Assembly (NCBI GenBank): GCA_964533865.1
Contig: CAZHRC010000010.1
Coordinates: 3,486-67,485 of the forward strand
DNA from: CAZHRC01 sp964533865
Lineage (GTDB): Bacteria > Bacillota > Clostridia > Tissierellales > Peptoniphilaceae
DNA: 64,000 bases
Reading direction: 5' to 3'
Shown piece by piece: positions 1 through 9,006 of the stretch; position 1 is the first letter of the stretch; the number at the start of each line of letters is the position of its first letter. Under the pieces are notes generated by a model. It was not told the DNA's origin. It saw only the letters and a program-made list of their open reading frames with translations, and did no database searches. A program made the position numbers and the translations under genes.

Positions 1-417
1 GACCCGCATCGGAGTTGATCAACAATTTTCCATTGACCATCATCGTCCCTCCCACCACGACACGATTGGTGTCAGGATATGCCGGCACGGCGATCGCCAT
101 GCGCTCATCCCCTAGGACATCAAGCATCGCATTGGTCTCAGGCCCGAGATTTCCCCTCAACGTGGAATCCGTTCTCTTGTTATAAATATCCACTTGATCT
201 GCCTTAAACTTAGTGATCGCTTTGTAAACCGCATCGTATGCTTGTTGCGGTGTGGTGGCGCGGCTATTTGTCGCTGCGGCAAGGGCATCCATCCCCACAG
301 GCAAGTCGCCTTCAAGATCCATGATACTCGCCGTCGTCAGCCCCGTCTTACGGATGAGCGAACATGTGGCGTTCGCGCTCCAGTTAGGTCATCAGCGATG
401 ACCACTACTCGATTCAT
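1..417 (-). CDS. Four-carbon acid sugar kinase (DUF1537 family), partial
   Basis: First 139 codons of a gene that runs off the window. The frame is open to the edge. Family hallmarks are visible: ADDLTGAN at residues 8-15 and KRTDSTLRGN at residues 80-89, both typical of the amino-terminal domain of OtnK/DtnK-type kinases. These cytosolic enzymes phosphorylate C4 sugar acids (erythronate, threonate or 3-keto forms) with ATP. The ATG overlaps the stop codon of the upstream DeoR gene as ATGA, so the two are translationally coupled, and the repressor probably controls this catabolic gene. The substrate cannot be told from this fragment; an aldolase, isomerase or PdxA2-like dehydrogenase outside the window would narrow it. 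Confidence 0.85.
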
Positions 418-1196
418 TCCATCCCTCCTTTAGTACTCATCACATGTACTCCCTTCTTCTTAAAACCTTGTCTATCGCCATCGCTCCATTTGATATCGGA
501 GACGAGAACGTCAAATTGATCCACATCTGCGAATCGGTAAAGACCGCTACGACCGAGTTTACTTTTATCCAACAGCAATACCGACTGGTCAGCTGAAGCC
601 ATCATCTGACGCTTCAACGCCACCTTTTCCTCTGTGGGGGTGTAGAGCAAATAATCCAAACTCATACCTGATGTTCCAATAAATGCCCGATCGCAGTGAA
701 CTTGCTTCAACAAATCCGTCGCAAACATCCCTTCCGTACTTCCCACATCACGGGTAACATTTCCCCCGATCATAATCACTTCCACATCGGGAATGGTGAA
801 GAGATAATAGGCGATGACCAAGTCATTGGTCAACACGCGCACCCCTTTCATCCGCTTCGCTACAATCTGGCGCGCTACCTCCATGGTAGTGGTACCCGCG
901 TCTAAGATAATGGACATCCCATTTTGCAACAAAGATACCGCCTCTTTCGCAATGTCGGTTTTAGATTCGTGATTTGCAATCGCTTTCTCCGTGTAACGTT
1001 CTTCCTGGGTGCTCGGTCGCCACAAACTCGCCCCACCGTGGGTCCTAAAAACTTTGCCTAGATTAGTCAACTTATCCAGATCACGGCGTATGGTGACCAC
1101 ACTGACTTCCAACGCTTCCGAAAGGGTTTTCACTTCGACTGTCCCCTCTTCTTCGATTCGCTCCAAAATCCATTCGAGTCGTTCTGCTGAGAGCAT
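414..1196 (-). CDS. DeoR-family transcriptional repressor
   Basis: 260 aa, normal length for DeoR/GlpR repressors. Residues about 5-57 form the winged helix-turn-helix, including the VSVVTIRRDLDKL recognition segment, and the rest is the sugar-phosphate sensing domain with the expected DAGTTT stretch near residue 100. Such proteins bind repeated operator motifs and release DNA on binding a phosphorylated sugar or sugar acid. The start follows a clear AGGAGG. The gene lies first in an operon with the sugar-acid kinase. The promoter just upstream carries four direct operator repeats, which suggests autorepression. The ligand is inferred only from the kinase neighbour. Confidence 0.92.
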   Translation of the reverse strand: MLSAERLEWILERIEEEGTVEVKTLSEALEVSVVTIRRDLDKLTNLGKVFRTHGGASLWRPSTQEERYTEKAIANHESKTDIAKEAVSLLQNGMSIILDAGTTTMEVARQIVAKRMKGVRVLTNDLVIAYYLFTIPDVEVIMIGGNVTRDVGSTEGMFATDLLKQVHCDRAFIGTSGMSLDYLLYTPTEEKVALKRQMMASADQSVLLLDKSKLGRSGLYRFADVDQFDVLVSDIKWSDGDRQGFKKKGVHVMSTKGGME

Positions 1197-1216
1197 AGGG
1201 CACCTCCTCGATTTTC

Positions 1217-1256
1217 TTTTATGTTCCTTTGTGTTCTTATTTGTTCTTTCATGTTC
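1217..1256 (-). promoter_or_regulatory. Four-copy 10-bp direct-repeat operator for the DeoR repressor
   Basis: Read on the minus strand this is four consecutive decamers, all beginning GAACA: GAACATGAAA, GAACAAATAA, GAACACAAAG, GAACATAAAA, followed by a partial fifth (GAAAATCGAG). The period is exactly 10 bp, about one helical turn, and the array starts directly after the -10 box, covering the transcription start. Direct repeats of this kind are usual for DeoR-family operators. Binding here would block initiation. The pattern is seen; the bound protein is inferred. Confidence 0.75.
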
Positions 1257-1285
1257 ATCATACTCTGGTTTCGATAGAATGTCAA
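1257..1285 (-). promoter_or_regulatory. SigA-type promoter of the DeoR-kinase operon
   Basis: Minus strand: -35 TTGACA (1280-1285), 17-bp spacer, -10 TATGAT (1257-1262). Near-consensus vegetative promoter immediately upstream of the GAACA operator array. Confidence 0.8.
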
Positions 1286-1289
1286 GGTT

Positions 1290-1303
1290 TGAAAACGTTT
1301 GTT
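1290..1303 (+). promoter_or_regulatory. cre-like site (putative CcpA binding)
   Basis: TGAAAACGTTTGTT matches 12 of 14 positions of the catabolite-responsive element consensus TGWAARCGNTWNCA and sits just upstream of the -35 box of the DeoR-kinase promoter. A role in carbon catabolite control is inferred from position and motif only. Confidence 0.4.
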
Positions 1304-1616
1304 TCTGTAAGTTTAATAGTTGTCAGTGACGCATTTTAAGCTAAATGAAACGGTCTTCATCCCGTCGGAAAAATTCAATCAGAAACGCACAATAACAAAC
1401 AGAAAGACACGCCTTTTGCTAAAATCCTCGTGACATCTCCTGTCCGCAAAACGATGATGTCACGTTTATGAGATTCAAGGTTAGATGCCTCGTATAAGCC
1501 AATATCGTCGATAGATGGCGAAAGCGTAGGCGACTTCCTGCGCCTACGCTAATCCTTTTGACCCGTATTCTGGCCCTTCGCCTTGTGACGGCAATATGGA
1601 CTTTCTTTAACTTCCC
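1304..1616. other. Intergenic stretch with one perfect hairpin
   Basis: No coding frame with a ribosome binding site was found. The only clear structure is an inverted repeat at 1523-1550 with perfect 10-bp arms (AGCGTAGGCG and CGCCTACGCT) around an 8-nt loop. It lies downstream of the thioredoxin-reductase-like gene on the minus strand and probably ends that transcript, although the T-tract after it is weak. The rest is featureless to me. Confidence 0.45.
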
Positions 1617-2486
1617 TTAGTTATCGACTTTCAATTTCGCCAAGTATTTCACTGCTTCAAGAGCTGCCACTTGGCCCTCACCAGCAGACTTCATGTATTG
1701 ATAGTGACCTCCTGTCACATCCCCTGCAGCGTATAGTCCAGGAATGTTGGTGGCCATGTTCCGATCGACGACCACTTTGCCATCAGCATTGGCCAAGCCT
1801 GGTACCAGTTGGGTCGGTCGCGAGGAGTTCTTAATCAAAAAGATCCCATCCGCTTCTAATGTATCCGTATCCAATACCAATTTACGCGCTTGAGTGTCGC
1901 CTTCGATCGCCTTCGGCTTGCCATAGTAGAGCTTGATCGTGTCTTTTAGCGTCGCCGTATCCACGCCCATGGGGACAAAGACGACTTCACCTGCAATCTC
2001 TTCAACAAAGTTGGCATCTTCGACGGATTCTTCGTTGTAACCGACGATAACGACTTTCTTTCCTTTGTACAATGCCGCATCACAAGTAGCACAGTACCCA
2101 AGCCCTCTACCCAAAAATTCTTCCTCACCAGGGAGGGGTTTATCTTGTGCCCATCCCGTCGCGAGAACGACTGCGCTAGCTTCCCACATCGCGTTGTCAC
2201 TATCCAAGAGAGCGAAGTAATCCCCCATAGCGTAAACGGTTTGAATGCGACGGTCAGTGGTTTCTATGGCCATATCCTCTAGATGAGCTCGAAAATCGGC
2301 AACGATCTCCACACCTGACACTCTCGGCAGGCCAAGATAATTTTCGATTTGAGGGGCTCGACTCACTTTGTCGCTGAGATTTTCAGGCCCAAATAACACC
2401 AATGTTTTATTTCGTATTTTTGCATTGATCGCAGCACTGAGTCCAGCTGGGCCAGTGCCGATAATCGCGATATCGTATCTTTTCAC
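1617..2486 (-). CDS. Thioredoxin-reductase-like FAD/NAD(P) disulfide oxidoreductase
   Basis: 289 aa with the TrxB layout: FAD-binding GTGPAGLSAA near residue 11, redox-active CATC followed by D near residues 131-135, a central nucleotide-binding segment, and the second FAD motif AAGDVTGG near residue 252. Such enzymes pass electrons from NAD(P)H through FAD to a CxxC pair and then to thioredoxin or a related carrier in the cytosol. The start is GTG, preceded by AGAGGAG. It is 11 bp downstream of fbp and probably co-transcribed with it. Because it is slightly shorter than classical TrxB (about 310 aa), a ferredoxin- or glutaredoxin-like partner is possible. Confidence 0.85.
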   Translation of the reverse strand: MKRYDIAIIGTGPAGLSAAINAKIRNKTLVLFGPENLSDKVSRAPQIENYLGLPRVSGVEIVADFRAHLEDMAIETTDRRIQTVYAMGDYFALLDSDNAMWEASAVVLATGWAQDKPLPGEEEFLGRGLGYCATCDAALYKGKKVVIVGYNEESVEDANFVEEIAGEVVFVPMGVDTATLKDTIKLYYGKPKAIEGDTQARKLVLDTDTLEADGIFLIKNSSRPTQLVPGLANADGKVVVDRNMATNIPGLYAAGDVTGGHYQYMKSAGEGQVAALEAVKYLAKLKVDN

Positions 2487-2497
2487 AAGTTCTCCTC

Positions 2498-4456
2498 TTA
2501 GTTTCTTCGACTACTGTTTTCTTTGATTTCGCCAAGTTTATATGCATTTAACAAAGCGGTCAGATCTTCTATTTCCTCTTCGAGTTTTTTCCCTTTATCC
2601 GTATCCGATACCATCAACCGCTCTTTCAACTCCTCGGTGATATGAAGCTCCGGCGTGTAGCCGCCAATATCCGTCTCGATCTTTTGATAGGCGGTGTGTT
2701 CGGCGATGGCGTAGTGGTGAGAGTTGAAGATTAAAGTGTAGCCAGCAATCCCCGTGCTTTTTTGATAGGCTTTTGCAATGCCGCCATCGATGACGTAGAG
2801 CTTACCATTTCCTTTCACCGGCGTTTCCCCGTCTTTTTGTTTCACCGGCACGTGACCGTTGATGATATGGGAAGATTTCGGATCGAGACCAAACTCTTCA
2901 AAAATATCATCACAGGTTTCTTCTTTTTCAATGAGTTTGAAATAGGGGTTATACACTTCTTTTCTCATTTTCTTGTCGGCGATAAAATAAGATTCGAAAG
3001 TGGCCATTCGACTTTTGCCAAACATGGGCGATATAGGCCCTAACCACAAATACCACATCCAATCGCACCCGTCCTTCTTCTTTCGACTTCCCTCTCGAGC
3101 AAAATACGCGTTGCGACAAATGGTATCAAAATGATCCATCATCATTTTTCCACTCACTTCTTCTCCATCGATCATCAAGGTTTGGAAGGTACCGTCGGCA
3201 TTCATCGGCAAGCATCCGTGATAAAGCAAGTTGGAATTGACGATTTTATAGGTGCCACCCTTGGAATAGAGGTAGCGCATATGGCGATTGAGCCTCCCGC
3301 TGTGCTTAAAAGAGAAGGTTAAGGATCGCATCATCTCCTCTTCTTCTAAGGTTAATGCCAAAGGATCGATGGGGTCTACCGTCGGGAAAAAGGTGTCGGT
3401 CATAGGATAGCGCACCTCATCTACAATGTACTCCATCGTTTCCCAGTCGATTTTTCGGAAAACATTGCGATCTTCCATGCCCCATTCCGGGTTTCTCTCG
3501 ATCAGTTGACCTTCCAACTTAAACTGAACCACCGTTATCGCTTTGTGCATTTTGGCCGACAATTCCTCGGGGACGTGATCGTACTCGCTTTCGTCGTAGA
3601 TGCGCGGCATAAATTTTTCCCCGTCATCATTAGCGTAGACTTCAGCTGCCATACTGGAGAGGGCACGGAGATTGATGCCGTAACCATCCTCCATCAGGTC
3701 GTAGTTGTTGTAGCGAATCCCAACACGCACCACATTGGCGATGAGCGCTTCTGATCCTGCAGCTGCACCCATCCAAGCGATGTCGTGATTGCCCCACTGG
3801 ATGTCCACGTTGGATTGCTCCATCAGAGCATCCATGATCAGATCCGGCCTTGGCCCTCGATCGTAAATGTCTCCAATAATGTGTAAACTATCGACAGATA
3901 TGCTCTTAATCGCATTTGAAATGGCGATAATAAAACTCTCTGTCGCATCGGTCTCGATAATCGAGGCGATGATTTGGTTATAATAATCTTTTTTGTTGAA
4001 TTCTTCCGAATCTACGTTCATTAGCTCATCGATAATATAAGCGTAAGCTTCCGGTAGTTGGGTGCGCACTTTGGATCGGGAGTACTTAGACGCTACTTTT
4101 TTTGCCAACTCTACCAAACGGTACACGTTTTTCCTCTGCCATTCTACATCGTAAGCTTCGTTTCTCTTCACTAGGGTGATGACCTCTTCTGGATCGTACA
4201 CCAAGTTAGCCAACCGATTTTGGTCTTCCTCGGACAGCCTTCCATCAAAGATTCCCGTGATTTTCGATCGAATGTTGCCTGACGCCGATCTGAGCAAGTG
4301 AATAAACGCCTCGTGTTCCCCGTGTAAGTCGCTAAAAAAGTATTCCGTTCCCTTGGGCAGATTCATTTTTGCCCGTAGATTAATAATTTCGCTGGCGCAA
4401 CTTTTGCGAGTGGGATAGGTCTTCGCTAGAAGTTTTAAATATTTCTCCTTATTCAC
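2498..4456 (-). CDS. fbp: Class III fructose-1,6-bisphosphatase
   Basis: Firmicutes-type Fbp, which dephosphorylates fructose 1,6-bisphosphate for gluconeogenesis. It belongs to the metallophosphatase superfamily: FSDLHGEHEAF near residue 40 gives the first metal-binding motif, followed by GDIYDRGPRPD and WGNHDIAWMG in the central part, and INGHVPVK near the carboxyl end. The frame extends upstream to an ATG at 4483, but GGAGGTGG lies 5-6 nt before the GTG at 4456, so I place the start there (652 aa, close to the usual 640-670). A terminator separates it from ilvB, and a palindrome lies in its upstream region. It is followed closely by the thioredoxin-reductase-like gene. Confidence 0.95.
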   Translation of the reverse strand: MNKEKYLKLLAKTYPTRKSCASEIINLRAKMNLPKGTEYFFSDLHGEHEAFIHLLRSASGNIRSKITGIFDGRLSEEDQNRLANLVYDPEEVITLVKRNEAYDVEWQRKNVYRLVELAKKVASKYSRSKVRTQLPEAYAYIIDELMNVDSEEFNKKDYYNQIIASIIETDATESFIIAISNAIKSISVDSLHIIGDIYDRGPRPDLIMDALMEQSNVDIQWGNHDIAWMGAAAGSEALIANVVRVGIRYNNYDLMEDGYGINLRALSSMAAEVYANDDGEKFMPRIYDESEYDHVPEELSAKMHKAITVVQFKLEGQLIERNPEWGMEDRNVFRKIDWETMEYIVDEVRYPMTDTFFPTVDPIDPLALTLEEEEMMRSLTFSFKHSGRLNRHMRYLYSKGGTYKIVNSNLLYHGCLPMNADGTFQTLMIDGEEVSGKMMMDHFDTICRNAYFAREGSRKKKDGCDWMWYLWLGPISPMFGKSRMATFESYFIADKKMRKEVYNPYFKLIEKEETCDDIFEEFGLDPKSSHIINGHVPVKQKDGETPVKGNGKLYVIDGGIAKAYQKSTGIAGYTLIFNSHHYAIAEHTAYQKIETDIGGYTPELHITEELKERLMVSDTDKGKKLEEEIEDLTALLNAYKLGEIKENSSRRN

Positions 4457-4486
4457 AAGTTCCACCTCCATTTTTCTATTCATACC

Positions 4487-4508
4487 CTATTTATCGCCAA
4501 ATAAATAG
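4487..4508 (-). promoter_or_regulatory. Palindromic operator candidate upstream of fbp
   Basis: Perfect 8-bp inverted repeat, CTATTTAT and ATAAATAG around a 6-nt centre, lying between the ilvB terminator and the fbp start. There is no following T-tract, so it looks like a protein-binding site rather than a terminator. The cognate regulator is unknown. Confidence 0.4.
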
Positions 4509-4519
4509 AAAGAACAGGG

Positions 4520-4563
4520 CGAAAAAAAAGAAAGCGACCGTCAGGTCTCCCTTTCAGTCGCTT
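4520..4563 (-). terminator. Rho-independent terminator after ilvB
   Basis: Minus strand: stem AAGCGAC / GTCGCTT followed by TTCTTTTTTTT. It starts 5 nt after the ilvB stop and separates the ilv operon from fbp. Confidence 0.8.
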
Positions 4564-4568
4564 AGCTG

Positions 4569-6218
4569 TTATTCGATTGAATCGATCACTTCGTTGATAC
4601 CCGATCCAGCAGCCACCATTGGAATGGCGGCGATGTTGTGATCTAATTGAAATTCGAGGACGTTGATGCCCTTTTGAAGATCGAGATCAGCCATCAACCC
4701 TTCGAGTTCAGTGCCGGTTTTAAAAGATCCACCGTAGTGAATGCCGTAGGCATCACATAGCTTTTCGTAGTTTAAGGTATCGTATATATCCGTGTCGGAA
4801 TAGCGTTTTTCATTGAATAGAGCTTGCCATTGGCGAACCATGCCCAAAGTGTTGTTGTTAAACACCACCACCGTCAACGGGAGGTCATACCGCCTTGCCA
4901 TCAACAACTCAAATTGATTCATTCTAAAGGAACCATCGCCTGTGATGAGCACCACATTGGCCTCAGGTCGTCCAACCTTTGCGCCTATGGCCGCTCCTAG
5001 ACCAAAGCCCATCGTCCCTAAGCCACCTGAGGTCACCAAAGTCCGCGGTTTGTGGAACTTCCACGCGCGCACCGCCCACATTTGATGCTGACCCACGTCG
5101 GTGACAAGAATCGTGTCTTCAGGCATGTTGCGTTGGAGGGTGTCGAGAATCACCGTAGGCAAAAAGCCGTTTTCCAACTCACGAGCTTCGTTCTTAAAGA
5201 ACCGATCGGTAAAACGTACCCCTTCGAGACCATCGATAAACCGTTGTAGAATTTTGTTGAAGTCGCCGAGGATGCCGTATTGGATATCCAAGTTTTTATC
5301 GAACTCCGTAGGATCCACGTCGAGATGGATCACAGTCGCATTTGGACTAAACCCGTGGCGGTGTCCAATCGCTCGGTCCGAAAAACGCACCCCCACTCCG
5401 AGGATGACGTCGGCATCGTAGACGAGAAGGTTGGTTTCGCGATCACCGTGCATGCCCACTATCCCATAGGATAGCGGCGAACGACGATCAAAGGAACTCA
5501 ATCCCATGATCGAATTCACCACAGGGATGTTGGCTTTTTCAGCGAGCTCTGCGAGCTTTGCCGACGAGTTGGATTTGATTACCCCTCCACCCGCATAGAT
5601 TACCGGCCGCTTAGCTTTTCTCAACGCCGCTATGGCATTTTCGATGACCGACTCGGCGTCGGGACTTTCATGACGAAGGTCCAAAGCTTTCGGAATCGTC
5701 GTATAGGATGTGTCTTCCACCATCTCTTGTAAGGCGTTTTTCGTAATATCGACAACCACTGGTCCAGGTCTACCGCTTTGGGCGATGTGAAAAGCATTTG
5801 CCAGTGCATCACCGATCATGGTAGCGTCTGTGACCAAAAAGTTGTGCTTCGAAATGGGCATGGTCATCCCCGTCGTATCGACCTCTTGGAAAGAGGATTT
5901 GCCCAACAGGTGCTTACCCACCTGTCCAGCGATGATCACCATGGGAATGCTATCCAAGTACGCGTTGGCGATACCCGTCACCGCATTGGTAATGCCCGGC
6001 CCGGAGGTGACGATCATGACCCCCACCTTTCCGGTCGCTCTTGCGTAGCCATCTGCAGCATGGGTGCCGCCTTGTTCATGGTTGGGGCGATAGAGTTTTA
6101 TGTTCTCATTATCGTACAATGCGTCAAAAAGCGGGATTACCGCTCCTCCTGGATAACCAAAGACTCGGTCCACCCCTTCTTTTTCTAAACATTGAAGAAC
6201 GTATTGACTTCCATTCAT
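4569..6218 (-). CDS. ilvB: Acetolactate synthase large (catalytic) subunit
   Basis: 549 aa thiamine-diphosphate enzyme that condenses two pyruvates to acetolactate, or pyruvate with 2-oxobutyrate, the first common step to valine, leucine and isoleucine. Visible marks: the catalytic glutamate in PNHEQGGTHAADGYARATG near residue 47, the central FAD/CoA-like domain, and the ThDP/Mg motif GDGSFRMN near residue 435 ending in NNNTLGMV. Spacing to ilvD is 19 bp and GGGGGTGG precedes the ATG. It is the last gene of the T-box-controlled ilv operon. The only candidate regulatory partner nearby is the short ACT-domain gene at the operon front. Confidence 0.95.
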   Translation of the reverse strand: MNGSQYVLQCLEKEGVDRVFGYPGGAVIPLFDALYDNENIKLYRPNHEQGGTHAADGYARATGKVGVMIVTSGPGITNAVTGIANAYLDSIPMVIIAGQVGKHLLGKSSFQEVDTTGMTMPISKHNFLVTDATMIGDALANAFHIAQSGRPGPVVVDITKNALQEMVEDTSYTTIPKALDLRHESPDAESVIENAIAALRKAKRPVIYAGGGVIKSNSSAKLAELAEKANIPVVNSIMGLSSFDRRSPLSYGIVGMHGDRETNLLVYDADVILGVGVRFSDRAIGHRHGFSPNATVIHLDVDPTEFDKNLDIQYGILGDFNKILQRFIDGLEGVRFTDRFFKNEARELENGFLPTVILDTLQRNMPEDTILVTDVGQHQMWAVRAWKFHKPRTLVTSGGLGTMGFGLGAAIGAKVGRPEANVVLITGDGSFRMNQFELLMARRYDLPLTVVVFNNNTLGMVRQWQALFNEKRYSDTDIYDTLNYEKLCDAYGIHYGGSFKTGTELEGLMADLDLQKGINVLEFQLDHNIAAIPMVAAGSGINEVIDSIE

Positions 6219-6237
6219 CTGTCCACCCCCTTATCCA

Positions 6238-7896
6238 TTAATCGTCCAAGTAGCATGCACCGGTATCAGCCGATGATACGTGTTGGATATAGCGTTTCAA
6301 ATAGCCTTTTTTCGCTTTTGGCGCAGGAGGCACGAAAGCTTCACGGCGTTTTGCTAATTCTTCATCGGATACCAACAACTCTAAAACCCCATTGGTAATG
6401 TCGACTTTAATACGGTCGCCATCTTCGACGAGGGCGATCGGTCCACCCTCTGCCGCCTCTGGTGACACGTGGCCTATGGCAGCACCACGGCTACCGCCCG
6501 AGAAGCGACCATCCGTGATGAGAGCGACGCTGGTATCCAATCCTACGCCGTTTAGCGCGGAGGTAGGCGATAACATTTCCTTCATCCCCGGTCCGCCCTT
6601 TGGCCCTTCATAACGTATGATGATGGCTTCGCCAGGTTGGACTTCCAGGTTCAATATTTTTTCATAAGCATCTTGTTCCGACTCGTATACGCGGCAGGTC
6701 AACTCCACTTGCATCATCTCTGGAAGCACGCCCGTCGCTTTGACAACGGCGCCATTGGGCGCGATGTTCCCGCGTAGGACGCGGATGCCACCCGTTTTTG
6801 AGAAAGGTTGATCCACGCTTCGGATAATGCCTCGATGGGATTTGCCCTCGATCAGCTCGCCCATGGTCTTTAAAGATACGGTTTGGCAGTCTTTATGGAT
6901 AAGCCCTAAAGACGATAATTCACCCATCACTTGATAAATGCCGCCCGCCTGGTCCAACTCTTCGATGTGGTCGGGGCCCGAAGGCGATAATTTACAAATG
7001 TTTGGTGTCTTGCGACTGATGCGGTCAAAGGTGTCCAAGTTCAATTCCAACCCTGCCGCATGAGCAATGGCCGGTAAGTGAAGGACTGTATTGGTCGAGC
7101 AGCCCAGTGCCATATCCATGGCAACCGCGTTTTCAAAAGCTTCCATCGTCATAACGTCCAACGGGCGCACGTCTTGTGCGACAAGCTTCATAATTTGTCG
7201 GCCAGCTTGACGACTGAGGGATTTGCGCTTGCCATAAACCGCCGGGACTGTACCGTTGCCTTCCAACGCCATACCTAAGGCTTCCGAAATACAATTCATG
7301 GAGTTTGCTGTAAACATGCCTGAGCAACTACCACAAGTGGGACATGCGGTATTTTCCAATTGGCTGAAGTAGGCTTCGTCCATGGTTTTTGTCGCCATGC
7401 TGCCCACGCCTTCAAAGGTAGAGATCAGATCCACATCACGGTCTGGCATGCGTCCCTTTAACATCGGTCCCCCTGAGGCGATAATCGTTGGAATATTCAG
7501 TTTCGCAGCAGCCATCATCGCCGCCGGAACGGATTTGTCACAGTTTGGTATGATGACCAGCCCGTCAAATTGATGAGCTTCCACCATGACTTCGATGGTG
7601 TCGACGATGAGTTCGCGACTTGGAAGGGAGAAGTTCATGCCAGAATGGTTCATGGCTATCCCGTCGCAAACGGCTATGGAAGGAAATTCAAAGGGAATAC
7701 CTCCCTCCATGAAAATCCCATTTTTCACTTCATCGGCGATTCCTCTCAGGTGTTTGTGCCCTGGGACGATCTCGTTGAACATGTTGCACACGCCGATAAA
7801 CGGCTTATGCATGTCCGAATCGTCAACGCCCATGGCCTTTAACAAGGACCGGTGAGGGGAGCGTTCCACTCCTTTTTTTATCTGATCTGATCTCAT
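6238..7896 (-). CDS. ilvD: Dihydroxy-acid dehydratase
   Basis: 552 aa iron-sulfur dehydratase converting 2,3-dihydroxy-isovalerate (and the methylvalerate homologue) into 2-oxo acids. Cluster and active-site motifs are present: CNMFNEIVPGH near residue 37, NCDKSVPAAMMA near residue 118, and CPTCGSCSGMFTANSMNC near residue 186, plus GRFSGGSRG in the carboxyl-terminal domain. Its length matches the family. It lies 9 bp after ilvC and is preceded by AGGAG. Oxygen-sensitive clusters of this type fit an anaerobic host. Confidence 0.96.
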   Translation of the reverse strand: MRSDQIKKGVERSPHRSLLKAMGVDDSDMHKPFIGVCNMFNEIVPGHKHLRGIADEVKNGIFMEGGIPFEFPSIAVCDGIAMNHSGMNFSLPSRELIVDTIEVMVEAHQFDGLVIIPNCDKSVPAAMMAAAKLNIPTIIASGGPMLKGRMPDRDVDLISTFEGVGSMATKTMDEAYFSQLENTACPTCGSCSGMFTANSMNCISEALGMALEGNGTVPAVYGKRKSLSRQAGRQIMKLVAQDVRPLDVMTMEAFENAVAMDMALGCSTNTVLHLPAIAHAAGLELNLDTFDRISRKTPNICKLSPSGPDHIEELDQAGGIYQVMGELSSLGLIHKDCQTVSLKTMGELIEGKSHRGIIRSVDQPFSKTGGIRVLRGNIAPNGAVVKATGVLPEMMQVELTCRVYESEQDAYEKILNLEVQPGEAIIIRYEGPKGGPGMKEMLSPTSALNGVGLDTSVALITDGRFSGGSRGAAIGHVSPEAAEGGPIALVEDGDRIKVDITNGVLELLVSDEELAKRREAFVPPAPKAKKGYLKRYIQHVSSADTGACYLDD

Positions 7897-7905
7897 TGAT
7901 AACTC

Positions 7906-8907
7906 CTATTCAGCAGAGACTTCTTTGTGAGCGATGAAAGTCATCATAGAACGAAGGTCTTTGCCTGTTTGCACAATCGGATGCTCTAATTCTTCTTGTT
8001 TGCGTGCGTTATGGTACGGACGGTCCGTAGCGTTTTCTTCGATCCAGTTTTTAGCAAATGTGCCGTCTTGGATTTCTGCCAACACTTGTTTCATTTCTTT
8101 GCGGGTTTCGTCGGTGATAATGCGACGTCCTGTCACGTAGTCCCCGTACTCAGCCGTATCGGAAACAGAGTAGCGCATGTTTTCGAAACCGCCTTCGTAA
8201 ATCAGGTCAACGATTAATTTCATTTCGTGTAAGCATTCAAAGTATGCGATTTGTGGTTGGTAGCCTGCTTCGACTAACGTGTCAAAACCCGCCTTGATCA
8301 GCTCAGTTACCCCACCACAAAGTACGGCTTGTTCGCCAAACAGATCGGTTTCGGTTTCTTCTTCAAAGGTTGTTTCGATAACGCCCGCGCGAAGTGCACC
8401 CATTGCCTTAGCGTAGGCAAGTGCCAAGTCTTTCGCTTTTCCGGTGTAGTCTTGATAGATAGCGATCAATGCCGGTACCCCTTGACCTTCGGTGAAGACA
8501 CGACGTACCAAGTGGCCAGGTCCTTTTGGCGCGACCATGAACACATCGACAAATTCTGGAGGAGTGATTTGTTTAAAGTGAATGTTGAACCCGTGAGCAA
8601 ACGCCAAAGCTTGACCTTCTCTTAAATAAGGCGCAATGCTTTCATCGTAAACCGCTTTTTGACGCTCATCTGGAAGAAGCATCATCATGATGTCCGCTTC
8701 TTGTGCGCATTCCGCGATGGTTTTAACGGTTAAACCGTGCTCTTCTGCTTTCGCTTTGGATTTTGAACCTTCGTAAAGGCCGACCATAACGTCCACACCT
8801 GAATCTTTCAAGTTCAACGCATGTGCGTGCCCTTGTGAACCATAGCCAAAAATCGCTACTTTTTTACCTTCAAATAAACCCAAATCCCCATCTTTTTCGT
8901 AATACAC
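7906..8907 (-). CDS. ilvC: Ketol-acid reductoisomerase (class I)
   Basis: 333 aa, the short class I form. It isomerises and reduces acetolactate or acetohydroxybutyrate with NAD(P)H. The nucleotide-binding loop GYGSQGHAHA is at residues 22-31, followed by the MLLPDERQ segment. The carboxyl-terminal helical domain carries the Mg-binding acidic residues (ETETDLFGEQ and the CLHEMKLIVDL region). The start is GTG, with AGGAGGG 8 nt upstream. Two hairpins lie in the gap to the preceding ACT-domain gene and may adjust mRNA processing or relative expression. Confidence 0.96.
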   Translation of the reverse strand: MYYEKDGDLGLFEGKKVAIFGYGSQGHAHALNLKDSGVDVMVGLYEGSKSKAKAEEHGLTVKTIAECAQEADIMMMLLPDERQKAVYDESIAPYLREGQALAFAHGFNIHFKQITPPEFVDVFMVAPKGPGHLVRRVFTEGQGVPALIAIYQDYTGKAKDLALAYAKAMGALRAGVIETTFEEETETDLFGEQAVLCGGVTELIKAGFDTLVEAGYQPQIAYFECLHEMKLIVDLIYEGGFENMRYSVSDTAEYGDYVTGRRIITDETRKEMKQVLAEIQDGTFAKNWIEENATDRPYHNARKQEELEHPIVQTGKDLRSMMTFIAHKEVSAE

Positions 8908-8949
8908 TGAACAAACCCTCCTAAAATAATTGTTAATTGGTTAATTTAT

Positions 8950-8991
8950 CATTCACTTTGTCAGTGAATGTCACAAATGGCATAGCCATTT
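8950..8991 (-). repeat. Two perfect hairpins between the ACT-domain gene and ilvC
   Basis: CATTCACT-TTGTC-AGTGAATG (8950-8970) and AAATGGC-ATA-GCCATTT (8975-8991) are both perfect inverted repeats inside the ilv operon. Neither has a T-tract on the coding strand, so processing, stabilisation or a regulator site seems more likely than termination. Confidence 0.5.
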
Positions 8992-9006
8992 ATTTCTACA
9001 GTTTTC

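Noticed and set aside
2498..4483. fbp start at the upstream ATG (4483)
   Set aside because: The GTG at 4456 has GGAGGTGG at the right distance, while the ATG has none; the homologous part of the protein begins after the GTG.
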